This document shows, piece after piece, positions 42,752-51,590 of a DNA stretch of 64,000 nt. The stretch lies in NCBI GenBank assembly GCA_024114885.1, contig CP099418.1, positions 2,728,001 to 2,792,000 on the forward strand, given 5' to 3'. Source of the DNA: Septoria linicola (lineage: Eukaryota; Ascomycota; Dothideomycetes; Mycosphaerellales; Mycosphaerellaceae). Each line of letters opens with the position of its first letter. Within the stretch, counting starts at the first letter, position 1. A program made the translations under genes and the position numbers. The notes beneath the pieces are model-generated. The model worked only from the letters and a program-made list of their open reading frames with translations, was not told where the DNA came from and did no database searches.

Positions 42752-44447
42752 ATGGCGAAGGACAAGAAGGGAAGCAAGACTACTGCTGCCGTGGCTCCGG
42801 CCAAGGCCAGCAAGTCCAGCTCTAAGCCTATCGAGAAGGTTCAGGCTGGTCGCGTGAGCAAGTCTGACAAGACGAGCTCGAAGGAGGCAGCAAAGAAGAC
42901 GGCCAAGGCTGTCGAGAAGAAGTCCAAGAAGTCCAAGAAGGAGCCAACGCCTGAGCCATCCAGCGAGAGCGATGCCGAGACTAGTGACAGCTCGGACAGC
43001 AGCGACAGCGAGGAGGAGGCTGAGGTCAAGAAGCCTCAAGTCAATGGCAAGGCAAAGCCAGCTGCCAAGGACGGCAGCTCTGACGACTCGGACTCGGACT
43101 CCGATAGCGACAGCGAGGCTGCTGCGCCAAAGACAAACGGTGCTGCCAAGGCAGGAGCCAGCGACTCTTCCGACTCTGACGACAGTTCCGACTCCGAGAG
43201 CGAGGCTGCCCCAGCCCCAAAGAAGACGGAATCGAAAGTGAACGGCAAGGCCGCCAAGAAGGAAGAGTCGTCAGATAGCGACGACTCCGACAGTGACAGC
43301 GAGAGCGAGGAAGAGAAGCCAAAGGCTGCTGCCGCCAAGAAGGCAGAGGCCGTGAGTGGCAGACCCGAGCTATTATATTGAATACCGACTGACGTTTATG
43401 TGCAGAGCTCCGACGATTCCAGCGACTCGAGCGACAGTGATGAAGAGGAGGAAGAGAAGCCTGTTGTCAAGACCGAGAGCAAGAAGCGCAAGGCGGATAC
43501 TGAGCCAGAGGAGGTCTCGAAGAAGGCCAAGACTGCAGAGAACCCAGACGCTGTTGCCAACCTCTTCGTTGGCAACCTCAGCTGGAGCGTGGACGAGGAA
43601 TGGCTCACCCGCGAGTTTGAGGAGTTTGGAGAGCTGGCTGGTGTTCGCATCATTACCGACCGCGACTCTGGCAGGAGCAAGGGTTTCGGCTACGTCGAGT
43701 TCACCAACGCTGCAGACGCCGCCAAAGCCCTCGAGGCCAAGAACGAGTCTGAGCTTGACGGGCGCAACATCCGTGTCGACTTCAGCACCCCACGCGACAA
43801 GAATGCTGGCCCACAACAGCGCAGCAACGACCGCCAGCAGAAGTTTGGAGACACTCCTGGTGAGCCGACCGCCACCATCTGGTGTGGCAACTTGAGCTTC
43901 GATGCCACTGAGGACGTCGTTCGCGAGTACTTTTCCGAGCACGGTAACATCAACAGCGTCCGTCTGCCAACCGACCGCGAGACTGGCGCACCCAAGGGCT
44001 TCGGCTACATCGAGATGGGCTCTGTTGAAGAGGCCCAGGCTGCATACAACGCCCTCCAAGGTCAGGATGTTGGCGGACGCCCCGTGAGACTCGACTACGC
44101 TCAACCACGTCCTCCGAGAGAGGATGGCGGTTTCGGCGGTGGCCGTGGAGGTGGTCGTGGTGGCTTTGGCGGCGGCCGCGGTGGCGGTCGCGGTGGCTTT
44201 GGTGACCGTGGCGGACGAGGAGGACGTGGTGGTGGCAGAGGCGGTTTCGGCGACCGAGGTCGCGGTGGACGTGGTCAGTATTCACTTACCTGAGAGGTCT
44301 GGCGCATACACTGACATTGCATAGGTGGTCGCGGAGGTGCCTCAACGAACCGTGGCGGTTTCGGAGACTTCCAGGTAAGGATTTGCGCATTCACGTCGAC
44401 TGATCAGAGCTAACGATCCTTAGGGTCAGAAGAAGTCGTTTGACTAG
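42752..44447 (+). CDS. gar2: Nucleolin-like nucleolar protein (GAR2/NSR1 type), two RRMs and RGG tail
   Basis: Four exons (42752-43351, 43406-44273, 44325-44374, 44424-44447) give 513 residues. The N-terminal half has a Lys/Ala-rich start and five or so acidic Ser/Asp/Glu blocks of casein-kinase-2 type. Two RRMs follow: LFVGNLSWSVDEEWL with SKGFGYVEF, and IWCGNLSFDATEDVV with PKGFGYIEM. A GGRGGGRGGFG-type RGG tail ends in GFGDFQGQKKSFD, whose last residues are in a 24-nt exon. This is the plan of fission-yeast Gar2 and yeast Nsr1, which act in pre-rRNA processing and 40S formation in the nucleolus. Long ORFs on the other strand are shadows of the repeats. Confidence 0.94.
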
Positions 44448-45429
44448 ATGTATACAAATGCTTGACACGAGTATATCGACTGCTGGACGATGAGCGTGAA
44501 CCTCGAGTCTTGCGCTTCCAGCTACGCACAAAAGTTCTGACGAAGGCTGTCTGTAATACTAGGAGTTCTGTGGGATAGCATGCTGTTTGGCGCAGAGAAA
44601 TGCAACAATTCTGTTCGATCTCTGTCCCTCTCGTCATGTTCTCGTGTAATGTGCTCACGCATGACCTTTGACCAGACCAGACCCCTGCCCAGATTCGTGG
44701 GCAGCCTTGTTGGTCTTTGGCTATCGTGCTGCATTGTGTTCTATACTCTACTACTGCCACGACATTCAGTAGTACCCTTCAGCACTTCTTGCTTGGTTGC
44801 CGTCATCGACAGACTGTGACCTTTGTTTCAATTCTACCTTTGTTTGTTCCATTCTGATTCTCACCGTCCTGTGCACGTTGCGCTTGCCCCACCATTGAGA
44901 CATCACGTCACATGGGATCGCGCTGATCACCCACACCGCCGCCTTGCGACAATCAACCCTCTCTGAATATTGCACACAACGCAAAGGCAGCGAGCAGGTA
45001 ACCAGAGTTATCTGCCATCGTTTCTGGCCAGCGAGACAGTCGCTCGACGTTGATTCAGCAGCCCGAGATCGGCTTGATACAGGTGGACCGCAGCCGTGCA
45101 TCTGGTACGATAGTTGAACGACTTTGCTGCCACATGCGACAATTCGACTCCACTTGCTGCAACTCATAAGGCGGCATCCGGCCGGGATTTGGAAGCATCA
45201 CAGCAGGCGGGACGAACAATATGAATCCTCATCAACCGCATTCGAGCGATCACTTTCACCCTCAGCTGGGTCACGCGTCAGCCATGGCATCACGTTCGGC
45301 ATCGTTTGACAGGCGCACACGCGCAGAAGGTGAGTCGTTGCAAGGGCTGATACTCAGAGTGCTAGGATAGACTGCATTTCTGGGCCTCCAAAGTATTGCT
45401 GTATATTGATCGACCTTGTCCTTTGCAAG
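44448..45429. other. Intergenic; possible 5' exon of the next gene
   Basis: No gene is supported in 44,448-45,220. An ATG at 45221 opens 36 codons ending at a GTGAGT donor (45330). Splicing to the acceptor at 45370 continues in frame into the next gene, so this may be its true first exon or its 5' UTR. Confidence 0.4.
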
Positions 45430-46671
45430 ATGGCGTGCTTCTACATCCCTAGCTACCAGCAGTGGACTGACTACTACGACACAGTCGACTCGTGGGTCGA
45501 GATCGCCTCACAGCCTTCTTCCTCCTCTCTATCATCGATCGGCGACGATATAGTGACGACGGGCCTTCGAGTACAGGCTGATCAGAGAACAAAACGGCGG
45601 CGACGTCAGGGCGTTCCAACGCATCTCAACATCGTCAGGACACACAGTGCGGGAGCAACAAGCAGTCAGGAAGAGTACGAAGAAAGCGAAAGTGAATCAG
45701 ACCAGGTCATGACTTCGTCCAACGAGGGACCTGTTGTAGGGACGAGGATCCAGCAAGCAGGCGCAACAACGAGCGAAATAGCGCCACAAAGTTCGGCGTC
45801 TGAAGAGGCTCCGGTGAACTCCTCTGATGATGATGACGAGAATAAAACAGCGATCAACTATCCCATCAACAGCGAGAACTGCTTTACGCCGCTGCCGAAT
45901 GCCTTCTCCCATCCACCAAACGGCCCTCGAAGGAACACAGCCCAGGAAATACCAGGTTCATATTTTCTGCCAACCAGGCCGACACCGACCCATCGTCCAT
46001 CAACTCGCCACTCCTATCCTGCGAGCACTGATGGGAGGCGTCCGAACCACATGGCCCAAAACCCCTTGTCGCCATCGTTCAACGCAACCGTTGAACACGA
46101 TGAGGCACTGAAGGCATCTCTACATAGTCTGCTGTCTGTAGCAGCAGCAGCGCGAGGAAAGACCAAAGATGAAACCAAACAGCCTACTCTGGCCGCTGTC
46201 GCTCCACGCAGTAATCGAATTGATCCTATGACTTTTAGACTGGTACCTGAATCAGCGTTGCAAAATACCCCTTCTCCTCAACTACAGGAGCCAATGTTCA
46301 AGCCAACGATACGGCGGTCCTCCACACAGTCCACCGCAACGACATCCGATCAGAAAGAAGGCAAACGAAAAGCGCTTGCGGGAAGAAACTCGAGCAGAGA
46401 GCGCAGATCTACGAAGAAAGCCAGAAGATCCGACTCTCGTGAAGATCTGCATGTAACACCAACGCTACTCACATGGGTCGTGTCTGCAGGCGTGGTCGTT
46501 TTCATAAGTGCGCTGAGCTTTAGCGCGGGCTATAGTGTTGGCAAAGAGGCTGGGTATATTGAGGCATCGACGTTTGCTGCTGATGAGCAGCTGCGGTCGT
46601 GTGCTAGGGAGGCAGGTCGCTCTGGCCTCGGACTGAAGAGATCATTGGCAAGGAGTGCGATCCAGGTCTGA
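45430..46671 (+). CDS. Uncharacterised tail-anchored-type protein with an N-terminal AIM-like motif
   Basis: No family could be named. From ATG 45430 (good context, AAGATGG) the protein has 413 residues. The start, MACFYIPSYQQWTDYYDTVD, is aromatic. It is followed by SWVEIA, which fits the W-x-x-I core of an Atg8-interacting motif after acidic residues. A long, disordered Ser/Asp/Pro/Arg-rich middle ends in a basic stretch (KKARRSDSRED). Near the C-terminus is one membrane segment (LLTWVVSAGVVVFISALSFS) followed by AGYSVGKEAGY and about 40 residues. Such an order (AIM, disorder, C-terminal helix) is seen in organelle autophagy receptors; this is only a hypothesis. A two-exon model starting at 45221 adds 56 residues in frame. 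Confidence 0.65.
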   Translation: MACFYIPSYQQWTDYYDTVDSWVEIASQPSSSSLSSIGDDIVTTGLRVQADQRTKRRRRQGVPTHLNIVRTHSAGATSSQEEYEESESESDQVMTSSNEGPVVGTRIQQAGATTSEIAPQSSASEEAPVNSSDDDDENKTAINYPINSENCFTPLPNAFSHPPNGPRRNTAQEIPGSYFLPTRPTPTHRPSTRHSYPASTDGRRPNHMAQNPLSPSFNATVEHDEALKASLHSLLSVAAAARGKTKDETKQPTLAAVAPRSNRIDPMTFRLVPESALQNTPSPQLQEPMFKPTIRRSSTQSTATTSDQKEGKRKALAGRNSSRERRSTKKARRSDSREDLHVTPTLLTWVVSAGVVVFISALSFSAGYSVGKEAGYIEASTFAADEQLRSCAREAGRSGLGLKRSLARSAIQV

Positions 46672-48137
46672 GACCTGCTTGCTGGCATGCTTCTGAAGTT
46701 ATGACGAATGTACGTGACACGTTGAAATTTGCATGAGCATGCATGATGGGAGGAATATAGCACTTTGGAGTATAGCGATCATGATAACTTGGCGTTAGAG
46801 GAAGGAGAGACAATCGTTTTTATTCAAGGCTACTTGCACTTATCTGACTTCACTTCCTCGAAAGTGCCGGTATACAATCGACTTGTCGATCATGCGGTAT
46901 GTGATTGACGAGCTTTCGATCGCTAGCCATGCTAATCACTGCGTCTTGCAAGCACGAGATAGAGAATCGAATATGCTTGTTCCATGATTCTAGTGCTGAC
47001 TAGTAAACGCCCGCGGCTACTACTGGCATCCCGAGAGCCATATTGAAGATTCAGCTGATTCAACAATTGTAGTTTGAGATAGTAGCTCTTGCCCACTTGT
47101 CCTGTCGTCTCATGAACAATACCACAGAGCAGATATAATCCAGATAGCGTGCCTAGGATTTGAATTTTCCTCCCTTCCCACGTCGACGTCGTCGTCCCAC
47201 GAATAACTTTAGTCAACCCTAAGCCCAAAGCAAAGCCATAAATTGATTGGGAAGGACTGCGTGACTGCCTAGTACCGTCGTCGTGTTTGGACATTCAACC
47301 TATCTGAAAGACCGCTAAGGTACCAGTAAGGTGGCCCTTTCGCATACAAGAGAGCTGACTGGTTGCCCGCTGTCGCTGTCCACGATATGAAACCTGTCTC
47401 AAGATCGTGCGGAGCTGCTCTTCCGCTGCATCTGACGGTCAGGTAGCATGGTCAATGACGGTAGCTTCGAGAAGCCTGAAAGCTTTGGACAGTCCGGCGC
47501 TCACGCCAATGGCGTAGAGTGAATCATCCAGCCGAGAGCTGTAGACCATTGTCTTCCGAGCTACACAGCTGTTCGCCTATTGTCAAGATCTAGGCCCTAG
47601 TTGATCTCGCTGCAATCCTTCTCGCCAATCTCGATATCACCTGAGCCAAGCAGTAGCCCTGCTGTGGACACTGTTGAATGGTAGTACCCTTCGAGGCCGG
47701 GCGACCTTGTGCCCTTCACGTCTGGCTTGCCGCATGTTCAATGGCCCTCCCTACTGCATGTCAGGCCAGAATGCGTAGTTTGATAATACTGATCTGGCGG
47801 TTCATCACAAGTTCGCTCATCTAGATTGGTGTACACTCATTGGGAGGTCAAATCGCTTGACCTTCGTCCTGGCTCTGATGTATTCCTTGGGATCACGGTG
47901 GATCGTCACCATAGAGCTCTTCGTAGTTTCTGCTTTATCGTCACTTCTGTAAGCTTACAGACTCACGTGCAAGCTGCGCCAGTATGTTTCCCCATGAGAA
48001 AAGCGGGCGTTGCTTTGCGATTATTGTCTGAGTCGTGCTATGGTATCACTATCGTCGGGCATAGTGCCAAGACACAAACTCATGACTCGCTCCGAAGATC
48101 TAGCCACCAACAAATTTTCGCTGCAACAACAGACACA

Positions 48138-48240
48138 CCGCTACACCTCACCCACACCACACACCAACACCTTTCCACCTCCACTTCATACCTTCTCCAC
48201 CTCTACACCAAAGCCTCTTCACCTCTATATCAAATCAACG
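48138..48240 (+). other. G-poor C/A/T-rich tract upstream of the hairpin array
   Basis: On the + strand about 100 bases contain almost no G, with many CACC, CCACA and CTCC runs. Such strand-biased pyrimidine-rich tracts are common at fungal transcription starts and leaders. It directly precedes the inverted-repeat array and therefore suggests + strand transcription; this is an inference. Confidence 0.6.
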
Positions 48241-48252
48241 GAACCCCAATTT

Positions 48253-48865
48253 AGTCGCGAGACTTTAAATCCAACGATTTCAGCCCCATGGCTGGAAACC
48301 TCTTTCTTTTCCCTGCCGACTTGCTCGGTAGTGCTTTTCATGAATATCGACTTGCTCGGTAGCCCCCCTGTCGACTTGTTCAACAGGCCTTCTTCTTGTC
48401 GACTTGTTCGACCAGCCTCGAAACTCCCGGTGTTGGTCGCGAGACTCAGCATCCAACGATCTTTGCCGCAAGGCTGCACAATCACACGCTGTTAGTCGAA
48501 AGACTGAACACACAACGATATTGGCCGCATGGCTTGACAGTCCGATACTGGCCGAGAGGCCCTAGTATCCAAACGATGTTGGCCGCGTGGCTTGACAGCC
48601 CCATACTGGCCGAGAGGCTCTAGTATCCCTTGATATCGGCCGAGACGCTCTGATATCCCCCCTTCCCATGCCCGATACTGGCCGAGAGGCTCTAGTATCG
48701 AAACGATGCCAGCTGTAAGGCTTGAAAACCACAACGATCAGTGTCGTCCGCAAGGCGATGCTTCCAATGTTGCTTCAGGCGACTATACCAACGATCGACA
48801 TTGCCATCCAGCGATGTTCTAGGTGCTGCTTCGGCAGTGCCCCCTTTCATGTTCTTCTAAAGAAC
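48253..48865 (+). repeat. Array of about 20 short inverted repeats (hairpins) on a degenerate ~58-bp tandem repeat; candidate structured RNA
   Basis: The core motif AACGAT recurs at 48273, 48455, 48514, 48572, 48702, 48733 and 48790, mostly 57-59 bp apart or multiples. Between copies lie hairpins. Examples with loop in brackets are AGTC[GCGA]GACT 48253, TTAGTC[GAAA]GACTGA 48492, GCC[GCAA]GGC 48465, GGCC[GAGA]GGCC inside GATACT..AGTATC 48544-48569, AGCT[GTAA]GGCT 48711, and an eight-pair stem closed by TTCG at 48822-48841. Loops are of GNRA or UUCG type only when read as + strand RNA. Stems differ between copies while pairing is kept (GATACT/AGTATC versus GATATC/GATATC). A second hairpin type with loop CTTGY occupies 48313-48412. 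No ORF explains it. Confidence 0.75.
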
Positions 48866-50246
48866 CTCTGGCGGGGCATTAGTTCTACGACTCTGATCGT
48901 GGCCCTAGAGCCTCAATAGAGCGATTTTTGCCAGTCGAGACGCCGCAGGCCTTGCACAACCTGACGAGAAGCCTTGCTGAGCGACACCACTCTCGTCCTC
49001 AAAAGTTGAAGTCCGTCATTCGAGTTTCATCAAGAAGTCCGCGGCGTGCGAGGGCCAATAATCTAAGCTCTGCTGGTGTTGTCCAACAAGCTCCATCCTG
49101 AGAGATTGCCATGCATGCTCGGGCCACGCGCTCAAGACCTTGGAGATTCAGAGTTTCCGTGAACAATCTTGTCTTGACTTCACAGTCGACATGCTTGCGG
49201 GCATGAGTCTTGCTTCGACAGTATACTATTACAAGCTCTCAGTATATTTGCTAGCGGTGCGGACTGACTTGTGGAAATTGGTGGCCCAGGGCAGCCGCAT
49301 TGTACGGAAGTATGTACATAGTGGCATGAGTTGCTGCACGCAGGCAACGATGGGCACACGGCAGCCAGCATCTTCACAAACTCACCTACACATTGTGGAG
49401 GGCTCGAATGCAAGGCAACAACGCAATGGTGAGGTAGGATGACCATATGTGCCAGACAGATGTCTTCAACGGCTCCTGACAATCTCTTCCGCGACCGAGG
49501 CACATCTCGAATTCGCAGATCTCTTGAACTGTCCTGCTCCGTGACAGCGGCCGGCACGTAGGCAAGCAAGAGAACGTAATAATCATGTGCAACCAACATT
49601 TCTGTCTTGCCACGCCGGAATATAGCCTGTTGAAGAATCTGAACATGTCTGGTACGCCTTTCGATTGACCGCATAGCCAAGAACACGAAAGCAGTTGTGG
49701 TGGAGTGCCGCGCGTTCTCAAGAAGGTTCCTGCGAGCGAGTAAGCTTTCGGAAGATGAAACGTTGAGTAATGGAGAATGTGGAGCTGGGTCACACGGTGT
49801 GCTTGCTCGGATATGTTCATTTCTGGTTTATCCACTTCCAGCCACAAATTATGTGACAAGAATGCAAACGGAACTCTGTGCTGATGAGTCGCTGTAAAAT
49901 AACATCAGATCGCCATGCTATGCATAAAGCAACAGCCAAACTCGGGCAATGAATCAGGTAGGCCATATACTCCTCCAGAAGCTCACCGTCGGATTTCCCA
50001 ACGACGTTCGACAATACCAAACATTAAACGTGGCCATACCATCATCATTCCACCCGCACCCGACCACCAAGTCGTACTGTAGTCCGTAGCCGTCTCAAGG
50101 ATCGTTTCATATGCACATTTCGAACCGTATATCAAACTTTCGTGGTAACCACCTATAGCTTTCGTGATGATAGCCGTAAAGAATCGTAGCCGCCAGTGTA
50201 TGAACAAGCGTCGTCATTGGATCTCAAACGTTGATGGTCCTGATGC

Positions 50247-51590
50247 TTACAGCATGGCAACGGCGAGGACACCAGCGGCAAGGCCGAAGAGCTCGCTGCG
50301 CATGGTTGGCAGAGCAGCGGCGCCAGTGTATGGGACAACAGTTGCGGAGGCAGTGCTGTTGGCTGGAGCTTGGATCTGATCAAAGAGTTAGCTGGTGTTA
50401 TAGGGCTCAAGACGGCTCACTACATACCTGACCATCAGCGATCTGAGTCACTGGCGAGCCAGTTGGAGCTTGGATCTGATCAAAGAGTTAGCTGGTGTTA
50501 TGGGGCTCAAGACGGCTCACTACATACCTGACCATCAGCGATCTGGGTCACTGGCGAGCCGGTTGGAGCTTGGACTGTAATGAAATGTTAGCGGTGGCAT
50601 GATTGTCTTGTGCTTGGTGTGTGCCTACTCTGTCCATCGCCAATTTGAGTCACTGGCGAGCCGGTTGGAGCTTGGACTATATCCATGTTAGCTTGATGAT
50701 GAAGCGTGTGAAGGTCGTTAAGGTAAAGCTTACTCTGTCCATCACCGATTTGCGTAACAGGAGAGCCAGTTGGAGCCTGGACTGGAAACGGGTCAGCTTC
50801 TGCTCACGGCATATGAGAGCACAGCGTCAGACTTACTCTGACCGTCACCGATCTGGGTGACTGGAGAGCCGGTTGGTGCTTGGACGTTATGGGGATTAGC
50901 TTGCATGAATTTCCGTATAACAACATGATCGCTTACTCTGACCGTCTGGGATCTGCTGGACGGCACCAGTGCTTGCTTGTGGCTAGAGTAATGTTAGCTG
51001 GAGGTCAAAGAGAAGCATCAAGCAGGCAGGGAGTTACTGACCTGACCATCAGCGATCTGGCTGACTGGCTGTGGGGAGGCGGTTGGCTGTCCGTCTGGCA
51101 TGACAGAGGCGGCACCGCTGGCAGCGCCACCACCGTTGATGGCCTCAATGTAGACTGGGCTGCACTGAGGAGCATCGCTCTCGTCGTAGAGGTTGTAGAA
51201 GGTTCCGCTCAAGCATTGCTGGAAGATCACATCGCTGCCAATGGCAAGGGTGTTGTTTCCACAGACAGACCAGCCAGCAGTGTAGATGGCACCAGTTTGA
51301 GCTGGGCCGTCGAATTGGAACTGACGGTTGGCGGCGATGTAACCAGTGCGGCCTTGAGCGTCCTTGAGGACACCACCGTTGAGAGTGAGGATCAGAGCGC
51401 CGGAAGCGCTGTCCTGTCGCTTTTGCTTGGCTGGAGCAGTGACATTTACGACCTGGATCTGGAAAGTGCCTGGGTAGTCACCAGAGCAGCCAGCTGGAGC
51501 AGAGGTCGATGGGGTGATGTTCTCAGTGACACCCTGTGGGAGAGCAGCAGCAAGAGCCGCGAAGGCAACTGGGACGACGGAGTAACGCAT
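50247..51590 (-). CDS. GPI-anchored-type cell-wall protein with PIR-like repeats, one repeat per exon
   Basis: Eight exons (51590-51042, 50982-50937, 50878-50837, 50781-50734, 50676-50629, 50574-50528, 50475-50428, 50375-50247) join in frame to 318 residues. A signal peptide (MRYSVVPVAFAALAAALPQG) is followed by a Cys-containing domain (residues about 33-150: GYIAANRQFQFDGPAQTGAI, GWSVCGNNTLAIG). Repeats of the type QAPTGSPVTQIxDGQ come next, resembling the PIR motif by which wall proteins link to beta-1,3-glucan through a glutamine. Six short exons each carry one repeat, separated by 52-60-nt introns. The end is Ser/Thr-rich with a hydrophobic GPI-type tail (LFGLAAGVLAVAML). Exons 6 and 7 are near-identical copies. 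Confidence 0.88.
50376..50574 (-). repeat. Recent 100-bp tandem duplication of one exon plus intron in the PIR-like gene
   Basis: The unit is a 48-nt repeat exon followed by a 52-nt intron. The two introns (50476-50527 and 50376-50427) differ at one base by eye, and the exons differ only at silent positions. This indicates a very young duplication that adds exactly one PIR-like repeat in frame. Confidence 0.9.

Larger units (their letters stand above)
46672..50246. other. Gene-poor region of 3.6 kb containing a hairpin array
   Basis: No conserved protein is visible. A minus-strand ORF at 46932-47294 (120 codons) has one hydrophobic stretch but no known domain or neighbour logic. Between 48,118 and 48,870 a G-poor tract is followed by an array of small inverted repeats, described separately. 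From 48,900 to 50,240 nothing was recognised. Confidence 0.5.

Noticed and set aside
43373..44104. Long minus-strand ORF (243 codons) inside the nucleolin-like gene
   Set aside because: It is the mirror of the GC-ending codons of the RRM exon. It has no domain, while the plus strand has two clear RRMs.
46932..47294. Minus-strand ORF of 120 codons
   Set aside because: One hydrophobic segment (GTLSGLYLLCGIV) but no family match from memory and no splice or context support.
48396..48734. Short ORFs with RYWPRG or ERLGR-like repeats in the hairpin array
   Set aside because: Repeats fall in different frames and on both strands. The conserved property is base pairing, not a reading frame.
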